Shown here in pieces: positions 44,392-56,100 of a stretch of 64,000 bases of DNA. The notes under the pieces were generated by a model. The model did not search any database and was not told the DNA's origin. It saw only the letters and a program-made list of their open reading frames with translations. The stretch's first letter is position 1, and every line of letters starts with the position of its first letter. Origin of the DNA: Homarus americanus (lineage: Eukaryota > Arthropoda > Malacostraca > Decapoda > Nephropidae). Both the position numbers and the translations under genes were made by a program. The stretch spans positions 2,362,838-2,426,837 of the forward strand of contig NW_024732415.1 of assembly GCF_018991925.1 (NCBI RefSeq). Direction: 5' to 3'.

Positions 44392-44565
44392 ATGATCCTG
44401 GCTATACTTACTGGAGTTTTTCTTAGTTTTTCTGCGGGACGTCATGTTCATGCAAGTCACTCAAAAGTCAACACCGGCAGGACGACGCGCGGAAATTATG
44501 AAGAAGCTGGAAAATTGTTCCCCCAAGGGTACTGCTCTAAAGATTATAAAAACTTTTGTTCTCAT
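44392..44565 (+). CDS. First exon of a putative secreted EGF-like ligand
   Basis: ATG opens a hydrophobic leader (MILAILTGVFLSFSAG), then a basic stretch, ending in GYCSKDYKNFCSH at a strong donor (CAT|GTAAGT, phase 0). Two cysteines seven residues apart followed by an aromatic-Cys-x-His pattern match the first loop of EGF-family growth factors (C-x7-C-x-HG-x-C), where the remaining four cysteines would be in the next exon. No second exon was found in the window, so this is a 58-residue fragment. An unrelated cysteine-rich secreted protein, or a chance ORF, remains possible. Confidence 0.4.
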
Positions 44566-45049
44566 GTAAGTTTCTTCATATTATATTTATCTACATTAAA
44601 CCAATAACTAAATAAGCTATTAAAATATTAGAACGCATGAACACTATCTGCCCTCAAATACACAACATAATTGTTGGGGACACGAGAACGTATATCATAC
44701 CGCAACTCCCATGTTTAGCCTTTAAATTTCTCATTACTACTGCGATTATGAGCAATCTTCGTGAAATAGTCAATAAATATAAATAAATCAGATGTGTGAC
44801 TGCAATATTTTTATTTCAAGTTTAATTACCTTATTTATCTACTGGCCACCTAAAGGAAAGCATTCTTATAAACATTGGAAGTCTCTTACCTTCATAAAAA
44901 TAGATATGTTTTATAACACTATTAAGTATAATAAATAGATAAAATTGTATTTGGCTTACCTGTGAATAGCAAACAAAAACATACACACTCCCTCACAATG
45001 AGATAATTTACTTTATCCTCGCTTCACCACAAATCGGATTGTAGCCGCT

Positions 45050-45310
45050 TGGGCGACTGGTCACGTCTCTGTTACACCTGTTGAAAAGTACTGGGCATGA
45101 ACTGGCTCCTGAATGTATCTGAACCTGCTCCAGTGCTTGTCAAGTCTGGTCTTGAAAGAGCTCGTAATGCGGGCATGGACTGGCTCTAGAATGTATCTGT
45201 ACCTGGTCTCGAATGAGCTCACACTTGGGGCCGTCACAATATTTTCTAGCAAGTTATTCTAAGAGTTCACATCTTTAACTCCAAAGAGAGTTTACCCTGA
45301 TAATTTTCTG
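45050..45310 (-). mobile_element. CR1-like LINE tail (- strand)
   Basis: The - strand reads ENIVTAPSVSSFETRYRYIL, then SFKTRLDKHWSRFRYIQEPV, the C-terminal end of CR1-like reverse transcriptases (SVNSFKxRLDKHW). The second piece repeats part of the first, so a local duplication is likely. The copy is truncated. Confidence 0.65.
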
Positions 45311-46269
45311 AACTTGTGGCTCCTGTAATCTGAGGCTGTGACCCATAGTGGGGCTACATCTACTAATTCCAGAAATTAAAATTTGACTTATTAAACGGGA
45401 GACATAAATTATAAACAGGGAAACAGAGACGTAAACGACCGCCCAAGCGGCTAACAAGCCGATCAGTGGCGAAGAAGATAAAAGTAAAAATGTAAAAGCA
45501 ACAGAGACAAACAACAGATGGACGCATGGGTAGGAATAAAAACATTTTCCAAATATCAAAGTATCCTCTTGCAATAAATTTTTCAAGGATCAAGGTGTTT
45601 CCTGGAAATTAAAGTATTTCCTATGAATCAAAGTGTATTCCAGGAATCAAAGTTTCACAGGAGTCAAAGTGTATCAGGAATCACACCCGTATAATACTAT
45701 CTTCCCTTAAAGAGGGTCGTCGTGTTTCAACCCGAGTTTTAAACTAAATGAGTCCTGAGGGACACCGCAGTACAGTGTTTAACTGGGTGGTGTGGCGGTA
45801 AAATTAACTACTGTAATTCTAATTTTAGGAATCAAAGTGTGACAACTTAATGTACGATATTGATCTTATTCTGAATTTTTTTAATTCTTTGTGGTTTCAC
45901 TTTATTTTGTGGAATTGAAATCTCTGTGTTGTTATTGTAATAATGACTAATACAAAATAATAAATGAATTTTATATATGCATTATAGTGTATGTGCGTGC
46001 ATATAAACAATTGACGTCATGATCCCGTCAGTTTGTGCGGGAAAACAGCGAGTGAGAAAATTTCGTACATTATACAGTTTAAGAAGTGTTAAACATAATT
46101 TGTTAATTTATATAAAGAATGTATTGATTAAGTGATTAGATTTATGTGACGAGTGCTATCAGTGCCAAGGAGAGAAAGAATATGATGTAAGTGCTGGTGA
46201 CTGATCTGTGTTGATCTTTTACTTTTATTCTCTTCGCCACTGATCGGCTCGTTAGCAGCTTGGGCGGTC
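45311..46269. other. Non-coding stretch between LINE tails
   Basis: A short irregular repeat of AATCAAAGTGTATTCCAGG-like units occurs at 45594-45690. Otherwise nothing is recognised. Confidence 0.4.
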
Positions 46270-46680
46270 GGTCACGTCTATTACTCACTGTTGGCAGATA
46301 CTGGGCTCCTGAATATATCTGAACCTACTCCAGTGTTGGTTAAGTCTGGTCTTGAAACAGCTCACACTCGGTGCCTTCACGACTCTCAGGCAGATTGTGT
46401 CAAGAGTTGACAATTGACATTTCTCACTCCGAAAATGTCTACCCTCACTGTTTTCTGGACTTGTGGCTTCTTCGACCTTGAGCTGTGACCCCCTGGGGAG
46501 GGCGTCCGCCAGTTCCAGGTATGTGTGCTCGACTGAGTAGTGCCCTTTGAGATGCAATTAGATCACCCCTTGCCCGTCTGTAGTATAAGCTAGGCAGTTG
46601 CAGGTGTTCTGATCTCTGTGTATAGCTGACTGGTGCCGTTGATGGAGACTGCATCAGATTCAGTTAAAGTGTATGGCAAT
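46270..46680 (-). mobile_element. CR1-like LINE tail, longest copy (- strand)
   Basis: The - strand reads TQRSEHLQLPSLYYRRARGD (46610-46550), then after a frame change HYSVEHTYLELADALPRGSQ and VVKAPSVSCFKTRLNQHWSR. This is the colinear C-terminus of a CR1-like RT (RARGDLI..Y.....SFK.RLD.HW). It is the best-preserved of four related tails in the window, but is frameshifted and 5'-truncated. Confidence 0.75.
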
Positions 46681-47506
46681 TTTCAGATCTTTTAGAACCA
46701 CAAGACATAAATCATATTTTCATAAACACTTAATATTACTCCTGCAAAGAGTTTCTTTTTCTTTTATGTAACTATAGAGAAAGCGTTGCATATCAGATTC
46801 TAGATCTTAACTGATTATTGTATTGAAACCTGTGTCCAGTATGTTGATCAATAAAATAATTGCTTAATTATAAAACTTAACTTTATAAAGTAATATGTAT
46901 TGAAAATGACTGCAGTCTAGAAGTAGGTTTGGAAATATGGTTGATATGTTGTCAGGTGACATTTATTTCGATATGATACACTATCATCTATACGTGAAAC
47001 AAAAACAAACATAACCTTAGTGAAGAGATCAGGCACTGATGGATCAACTTTGCAAGTCATTAAACCGTGACTCAAGACACAACATGTTAAATTCTCGCCG
47101 TAGAGTACACATGCTTTGTTTATGGAGATGAATTTGTATGTACCAGTCAATAATCTTTTGTTTATAATAGTAAATCATTATACCAATCAATAATCTTTGC
47201 TTTCGCGAATGGTTCATACCCAAGTTATTGAACGTTTACCGTAGTCTTAGATTTACAGAAGTTGATCATGTTGGTATTGTATCTACTAAGGTCGCAGGCC
47301 AGATCTCGTTTATCTATCAAACTGTATAGACCAGCTGTCAGTCAGGCATCACGAAAATTGTGACCAAGTCCCAGGTTGCTGATCTGACTTTCTGCCTCAT
47401 TTACACAATTGTAGGGTCTCAATTGTTTCTCTTAATATTAACAACACAACATACATATATTGTTTCTCACTTTTGATTTTTTTCATTTTGTTTTTCTTTA
47501 TGGTTC

Positions 47507-47574
<68 letters not shown>

Positions 47575-48368
47575 ATTTTCGCCCCCAAGGCCCCGATGTA
47601 GGTCAGTGACCTGTGCCTGGGTGGGCTTATACCCGTAAAAAAAGAAGGCAAATGTGAATTTTACAGGGAGCAGCAGGACAAAACACATGCTTGTGGCATT
47701 ATCATCTCGCAAAGTTCATTGTGCCGGATGTCCTATATTCTGCCTTAAAAATATATATTTTGTATCTTTTACGTTTACAGTGGCTAAAATTAATTTTGTT
47801 TCATCACATATTTCATATTATGTTTGTTGGGATCTCGCCTCTCATTGGTTAGCGAATCAGCCACTGATCATGACATTGTTCGTCAGGGTAGACGTTAGTC
47901 ACGTATAACATATGGGTGTCAGTGTAAGTGTCGTTCGCTCTCCTTGAATAGAACCTTGAATAGAAAATATTTCAGGAATAAATGCATAAATAAATATCTA
48001 GGAGATGGGAATAAAACTCAGTAGTAAATAATAACTTCTCAAAAGATTTATTTGTTTGTGTATCAATCAATTAACTTGTGACAACTGCTTTATATAAACA
48101 TGAGTTGATTTGGTATGGAAATAAATGTGTAATGTAACATTATAACTATTTTTTTATGCATACAAAGCAATGAACAAGAAAAATATTTGAGGAAAAATAA
48201 AGATTTAGTCCGTCATATTCTTCATCGTAACATGTAAGTTACTTGTATCCTAAAGACAATAATATTCAGAACAAACTTGTAATAGACAGGTTGACCTGCG
48301 GGTCACCCATGGAAGCACTTCCAAGGGAGAGGTAAAGGGGTGACCTTCCCTTCAGTGACTCATTTCTG
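46681..48368. other. Intergenic, with a retroelement tail near 47.5 kb
   Basis: No gene was recognised. An (ATT)n tract (47508-47572) follows, on the - strand, a short conserved-looking GGTATAAGCCCACCCAGGCA segment. Together they suggest the 3' end of a non-LTR element or SINE with an (ATT)n tail. Confidence 0.4.
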
Positions 48369-48569
48369 TGCACACATTCAAGCTAAGATTCCATTCACGC
48401 GTTAGCGGTTGCGCCAAAAATGGATTATATTGAAATACAGTATACACGGTTGTTTCTATTGGCACGGTTGCGTTAGCGTTATGCGTTTGCAGTACATGCC
48501 AATCGCTCCCAGCCATTGAAAACGCAAACGCACTGCAAACACGTGAATGAAATCCGAGCTTCACACTGC
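48369..48569. mobile_element. MITE with long terminal inverted repeats
   Basis: The left CACACATTCAAGCTAAGATT then CCATTCACGCGTT and the right end, reverse-complemented, CAGTGTGAAGCTCGGATTTC then ATTCACGTGTT, pair over more than 30 bp. The interior has more inverted pieces (GCGTTAGCGGTTGCG, CGCAAACGCAC). About 200 bp, no coding sequence. The superfamily is unclear. Confidence 0.65.
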
Positions 48570-51500
48570 AACACCTGTAGTACCTAAAGTACTTGATCTG
48601 CCACATATTGCCAACTTCCACGTCGCCTTTCCACTGTTAACTACTGTATACCTGTATTCCCATTTATTGTTTTCCTTATTGACACCCGTCTACTTTTTCG
48701 TACTTAGTTTTTCTGACAATAGTCCAGGACAATATTATGGTCGATTTTAATTCCTTATATGATGACTTTTGTACAAACATCGTGGTAGAAATGGATTAAC
48801 ATTTTATAGTCGGACAAACCTAATCAGACCAAATCTTGATCAAAATTAATGATCTTAAAGGAGTTTATTTTAGTCAAGTAAGGTTAGATTGTGTTAGGAA
48901 GGTTCATTTTGCCTGTTATATAATAAGTGTGCGGTAACGGAAAACGACCATGATACTGCCCTAGACAATAATTTTTCCTACTTGCTAACTCGTGTATATG
49001 CTTGAGCTGAGGTAACCACCATTCTTTCTACATGTTAAGGTGACACCGTGCAAATTACTGGTGTACATTCCACTCTGCATTTAAGGTTTGGGAACATTCT
49101 ACAGGGTATCCAAAAAGACTTCCCCTTAATGGAAAATAATGATCAGTTTATATTTATCTGTATTGTTAGATATGTTACGTGTGTGTGTGTGTTGTATTCA
49201 CTGGGTTGAGACTTCAAAAACCTTTTACAATGCATGTTGCCATACTTTTCTGGGAAGAACAGTAGCCAAGGGGTCATAGATGGAAAATATAAAACTGAAT
49301 GTAAAGCTTGACATTGTGGCGATTGCATGCGTCAATAATTAAAGTCCTCGAGGATATTTTTCTTATCTAATACACATGTTTGCTTTCAGTTAACACAACT
49401 ATTCAATTACAACAGAAAATTAAACTGCGCCCGGGACATGACTACAGTAGAGTCATGCACCTCAGGGTATACTGTAACCTATCTCAGCATCATACAAAAC
49501 ATTGCTTTACGAAGTTTACAGAAAAAACACATTTTACACGTAGCCTACACAGTACAATGCTTCCTTACTAAAGGTCATATACCTAACTTGTATTACATTA
49601 GGCTTCATTACCCAAAAACAAAAGGAATCAACTACTGAATGCCTCTTATCGCCCGTTTTTTTTAAGGACTTTCTTGGGTTTTGATATATTTTTGGTCATA
49701 AGTAGCAACCATTATAACATATACTGTACAGTACTCAGACACACACGCTTGTAAGCACTCATGTATATACACAGAAGCATACCTATTGGTTATATCCACA
49801 ATAAGACTACCGAAGATCTTGACACTTTAAAAAAATATGTTGAGAAGAAACTCACACTGAATTTGATATGCACGTCAGATGCGCCCCGGGCATACAGTAT
49901 TAGGCCTCTAACCAACTAAATCATTATATACTGGACCCCATTTGACCAGCCACTTTTAGTTTGTGACCTAAACAGTTCAACAGATTCCACACTACAGTTA
50001 AAGATCGTACGTTCTGGTTTATCTTTTCTCGTTAATTTAACTGGTGGTACACGAACTTTGGTGGCTAATTGCTACAATGGTTATTGACATCGAAATTGCC
50101 CATAGACTACCCTGGCTAAACGATATATATTTTTTTTTTACCTCTGCAATTTACGTACGAATCATTGAGGCCTTTGCCTCGTATTTTCCTCTGGGCCATT
50201 TTAGGGGATTTTGTGGATTAAAACACATCTATATAGCTCGGGTAGTTTTCATTGACAGATGAAATAATATTCCACCACAACTTGATACTGTATTAGTTTT
50301 GGCTTACGTTTCGTTTTTAGAGAAGAACGGCGGGAAAAGGTAATATAAACAATGTAACTCAGACCTTCCAACTCTCAGGGTTTAGTCGAGACGCTTGGTA
50401 TCAATCACTGCGCGGTCATCCCGATCAATTCTCAACGTGGCTTCTAGCAACCAATGTCCTTCACCACACTGAATTTTCAGAGGTGTGTAAAATGAATATT
50501 TCTCGAAACTCGAGTTGTAAAAAACTAAAATGTTTGAGTTTAGGTAAAACAAAATAAACCTCCAAAAATCAAAGTAGAAAATACTTTTATTTTTTTTATT
50601 TGTTATATCAGTACTAAGAGTAAGAGAACATATTTAGTTATGTTTAGAGCCTTAGTTTAACTGAATTTATTGTTTGGACATTATTTTTTTCTCATTAACT
50701 TGCATCAGTCACATGCATTCTTACATGTTACTAAGAATGATCATCTGACGAACCTTCAGAATCTAGACCCGGGCCGTGTAAGGCAGACTGAGTTTAGTCA
50801 GTGAAAAAAGATTTTGTCGCATGCATTATGAGCCCCTTGTTACTATGAGAGCTCTTGGGGTTATTTTTAGAACTAAGAATGATTCACTTTCTGGGCAATC
50901 TGAGGACTTTTGCCAAAGAATTCTGAAGATTTAGCGAAAGTGCAGGGCGTTTAGTTATAATTCATACTGCAGAAATAATAATATATTTGTTACAGGTGTC
51001 GACCGGATTATGCTGGGCATTTGTGAAAGTATAGAGCAAATTTTCCAGCGACTATGAGGCAGTGTGGCGTAGTGAGCCAATTGCATAAAAATCTACGTTC
51101 ATTCCTCTAAAATAAATAATATTCTTATGTGATAGGTTCACTACACAAAATCGCCGAATTTGAATGGAAACCAACTTCTACACGATCCCGAATGCTTAAT
51201 ATTATTCCTCCGACACATCTGACAATTAAAATTTATCTGCTATAAAGATGGAGATTATATAAACACTCTGTATAATTCGTGTCACAACTTCTCGAATATT
51301 GTAAGATGAAGCAAATTACTGTCTAGATGTAAATATCTCTCAAGGTCGTTAAATTGCGTATAAAATTATATGACTAAATATACAAGGTGTTTACAAAGTC
51401 CCTTTATATTTGTGTAAACAATCTCTCAGGGAAGTTATACAACTAACACATCGCTTTATACAATTTGTGTACATAATTATTATTTTCCTAAGACTTGAAC

Positions 51501-52930
51501 GAGCGGCTGAGGCATTCTTTACCATTCCTTCTATTAGTCTAACTTAAAGCTGATATGGCGAAGAATAAGTAAGTGTAACTTCCTCTAGGGATCGTAAATA
51601 CATACATCAGGGAAGTCTTTAAATAACATAAACTGCTTCAGAAATGGTGTTCTTGAAATTAACCACATAATTACAAAACTTCATGTCATTAACATACGCT
51701 CATTAGGTTGTAACATACTCAATAGAAGAAGATAAATAATACTTGTACTCTATGGGTTATGAGCTTCCTCTATGACTTAATCGTCTTTTGTTTGGCATTA
51801 AACTCGCAAGTTGTCCTAATTAATAGGCTAGTAGGACAAATATGTGATCTTATACTGATATTGCAAGCCCTAACTGACAGAAATACCTCAATATACACAT
51901 ACTCAGGCCCTAGTGTTGCCAGATAAAACTGTATATTGTACTGTATATACGCAAAACTTTTTGCCATATAAAAAATTATGGCTAAATCCATGAATATCCT
52001 GTAACAAAGAATGGTTCCCTAAACTTGTAAATGCATTGTTACTTAATCCACGAATATCCTATTTCTAAGAACTGTTTAAAAAACTTAAAAATTTATGGAC
52101 TAAGAAATACTGTAAAGCTAGTGGACGTAGAACCACTCCATATTATGTACCCTAGGAAAAAGGCCACTTCACCTGACATAAGCAAACCACGTTACTCTGA
52201 GCCAAACTGAGAAATATGGTTTTCTAATCTAGTGGCTTCATTACCCAAGGTACAGTACACGTATGAGGGTTGACTCTCCGGTGGCTTTATAAACGGTACC
52301 CAGTGATGCTAGCTTATTCTATATCACGGGGCGAAGATATGATCTCTGTAAACTTAACTCTAATCAGGAATTCATCCGATGGAAGTACAGGAAGAAGTGT
52401 AAGTATACGATGAACAGTTGAAATTTATGGAAGTCCACACGTACTGCCTTCAGCAGCTGATGACGTAAGTGCCAACCGTTCACTCAAAAACAAAATGTTA
52501 AAGTCACTGTCAGCACAATCACAAGCTGTCAGTCAGAATTCGCTGTTCATATTTCATTCTCTTATGGACAGTGAGTCCTGAACCACTCACTACATTCCTC
52601 TCTGTTTAGACACTTAGAGGATGTAATGCTTCATGACTCGAAGGAATTTATCCTTTTATCAAGTAAATGTACTAAGTACGATGAGCTGGTAGGCGTGGCG
52701 CGAGTCTCAGACCAAAGATCGAATTTTCAAATTTTCGCAAGTTAAATTTTCCCTTAACTTGAAATAAGAGAATACACCTGACTACAGAATGATCTGAGTC
52801 AAACTTTGCTAAAAATTTTTGGAGACTATCTTTGCGTTGTTGCTGAAATGAAGCAATTAGACCCATTCAAGACATCACCAATTCGGGCCCAATTTAACTT
52901 GCGGAGCTTTGAGAATCCGAAACCATGAGT
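48570..52930. other. Intergenic and 3' flank of the Ly6 gene
   Basis: 4.4 kb without a supported exon or RNA gene. ACAGGGTATCCAAAAAGACT (49101) resembles the end of a mariner element, but no partner end was found. The part next to 52930 should hold the 3' UTR of the Ly6-type gene. Confidence 0.35.
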
Positions 52931-53151
52931 CTACAAGGTGGTGAGCCAGGCCGTATAGAGTGTGAAGACAAGGGCGGGCAGCAGCAGCACACGCACCATG
53001 GTGGGCGTGAGAGCGCGGGCCGAGTTACATCCATTGCCCCAGCAGGTAAACACACAGGCACGGTACTCCCGCTCGTCACCCGGTCGACGCACCCATTCAC
53101 AGTAGTTGCCCCAGTCTCGTGCTGAGCAGAACCTCTTGGTCCCCAGCTCCC
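52931..53151 (-). CDS. Shared last exon of the Ly6-type gene
   Basis: The acceptor TTATTACAG precedes GG GAG CTG; 72 codons follow before TAG. The encoded half-domain starts ELGTKRFCSARDWGNYCEWV, continues VRRPGDEREYRACVFTCWGN and ends with the hallmark Cys-Asn pair (GNGCN). A final hydrophobic segment (VRVLLLPALVFTLYTAWL) without a charged tail fits a GPI-anchor signal. Five cysteines complement the five in exon A or B. Confidence 0.85.
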
Positions 53152-53157
53152 CTGTAA

Positions 53158-53188
<31 letters not shown>

Positions 53189-56100
53189 GATAATAATAAT
53201 TTGTTCTATAAAGCGGTATCTGTGTTAATAAGCCTTGAATTATACTATTTGTGAAAATAATCAATTATATATTTTTGCAAGTACAATATTGTATAATTTA
53301 CACAAAATTTCATACATTAACACTAGGTGGAGAACTGTACAAGCAGAATGAAAACAATCACTTATTGTGCGGTATGTACTGTAATTAATTGCATTATTTT
53401 AATTTTTGTTTGGCTTCAGAATTTGAAAAGGATTGATTTAGTTAGAGATACTGTATGCTTAGCCTAACACTATAGTTTCTCACCGTATCTAGAAATACTT
53501 ATGGTCGTTATTACAGAAATGTCTTATTTATACAGCACCTAATGAATCGACATATCTTTTTGGTCAATCGTGTCTAGAATAATGGGCTTTTGTTCGTTCA
53601 TTCTTATTTTTGTCAAGTGAGATAATGAGTCAATCAGTGGGGAGGGTTGGCTCAAACATGTCACCTTGATCCACCGTGTTGGGGTCAGGCGAGGGTGATA
53701 CTAATTGGACGACCCATTAATAATGATGACGCGAGCAGCGAGAACATTTTCCAATTTTGGTGGGCCAGTTTCAGGTTTATGTGGTACGGGAGATAAAAAT
53801 ATAGTGTTGGCGGGATAATTATCTAGTTTGGGTGGAAAAAATATCAAGTTTGGCGGGACAATTTCATGTATTTTTTCCCCCACTTGCGAATGAAATTAGT
53901 TTTGGGATAATACGCGTTTACCTGCTTCTGGCACTTGGGAACATTTTCTTACGTTTGAAAAGATAATTTTTTTTCAGTTTTGTCGTTAAAATTTGTCCAT
54001 GGTGGAAATTTTGAGGCAAGTGGGAAAATCCACTTTGGAAGTTAATTTGTCAGGGGATCGAATTACCTGTCCTCGTTATGCGACTCATTAACCACCCACG
54101 GTATTGAGGGGGGGGGGGGACTCCTGTTAACGTAGGGGGAAGAGGGGAGTTCCAATAAACGTAATAGGTATGATATTTCAAGATTTCTATCAACGACTGC
54201 ATTCCAGGAATCAACTAGTGTATTCCAGGGTTCCTATTAGTGTGGATTCCAGGATTTCTATTGTGTACATGCCATGATTCCTATTAACGAGTTTTCATTC
54301 CAGCATTCCTATTGTGAAATCTATTATTCCTATTAACGAGTGTACGTTCCGAAATTCCTATTAACGAGTGTACATTCCAGGATTCCCATTAACGAGTGCT
54401 CATTCCAGGATTCCTATTAACAATTATGCATTCCAGGATTCCTATTAACAAATGTACATTCCAGGAGTCCTATTAACAAGTGTACATTCCAGGATTCCTA
54501 TTTTTTTAGTGTATACCAGGATTTCCAGGTGTGTTGTTCCTGCAGGGATTCCAGTTGACGGGGATGTTTTCGTTCGTGCTAAAGTGGAATCATTCCCTAC
54601 TCTTGTTGTGCAGCTCGTGGTGGGGTCCAGGTAATGACAGGATGATGTATATTGAGAATCTTTGAAGAAAACAAAATCTTGCTAATTTTTTTTATTTTAG
54701 AAAATATATCTTACGAATCCTGTAGGGTACTGAGAGGTGCAGGGGGAAGGGTTAGGAGGCGGGCAGCAGGTGTTGTGGTGGTGTTGTCATGGTAACCAGT
54801 GCGTCACAACAACGCCACTCAACCGAAGCAGTGAGACTATTATATTAGGCAGCTGAAGGTGATTACGCTTGCTGGGGGTAGTGTACTGGAGGAAGGGGAT
54901 GTGATGCTGGGGAGGAGTTGTGTGTGGGGGTGATGTAGGGGCGCGTAGGTGATACAGGGGGGAAGAACTGTACGTGGTGGGGAGGGGTGATGAGATGAGA
55001 TTGATGTGTATGTTGGGTGAACTGGTAGAGAGAGAGGGCGAGTCCTGGCTCTTTCTCGACAGGTATTGGCAGGTGTCAGGCTGGACCTCCCCCGTCCATG
55101 GGTATTTTAGCTCTGTCATTTTTTCTTGTCGGATGTCGGTCCCACTCGTACTGTGAGCCGAGTGTACCAGTTTTTCGCTACGTGTCGTTATTCTTTTATC
55201 GAGTGTCGCTATTGTTAGCTGTTTGTCGTTGATTTACCTGTTGGTGTTACACTATTTTTTGGTGTGTCCGCTACTGTTAGCTGTTTTGGAGTTGTTAACT
55301 GAGGATCCTACTGTTGTTAGCTGAATGTCGGCGTTTTTATAGCAACTTCATCATGCGTATTTTGGTAGCTGAACTACGTTCTTTTCTTACCTAAACGGAA
55401 CAGGTAAAACAATTGTCACTTACCGTGCACACAATGGAGATCAACAGACCATGCCGCTTGGAAAGTAATTTAGTTACTCTCTTATTTAACGATGCAAGGG
55501 TAAAATACTTGAGGGGTTTAGTCCAACATCACAGTTAACTGTTAACACTCATGTGTGTGTGTGTACGTCCAGGAGTACATACTGTACAGTATATGCGTAC
55601 TAAAACAGTACCTTTATTAGAAAGTCCCATACGTTAAGACACGCAGTCATGCAGTGTATATCACAACTTCCCGGACACACACAAAAGGCTACATACTGTG
55701 CATGCACTGCAAGAGTTGAACAATCACATGCATTAAAATACATTTACTGCACCACACGACACAGGAAAGGATACAGTACAGGTACAGTATTGTGCGTCAC
55801 GTGTTGACAGTGCTCGTTGACACATGCGTTAGTAGTGTTTGCTCCAAGCTGGGTAACTCTCCGACACATGTGGCGTGAGTCTTGCTGTGACATAGTAACA
55901 CATAATTCTGTGGTAGCTGCAGTAACACAAGTGGTATGACACATCTGTTGTAACACATGTTAAGACACATCAGCTGTAGCACAACTGCTGTGATACATTT
56001 GCAGTAAAACACGTATTATGATACTTCAGCAGTAACACGGGCTGTGACACATGCATGGCGTTACAAAGTATCATTGAACCATAAAAGGTGATGGCTATAG

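Noticed and set aside
49101..49130. Mariner end ACAGGGTATCCAAAAAG
   Set aside because: A single end without a matching inverted partner or transposase.
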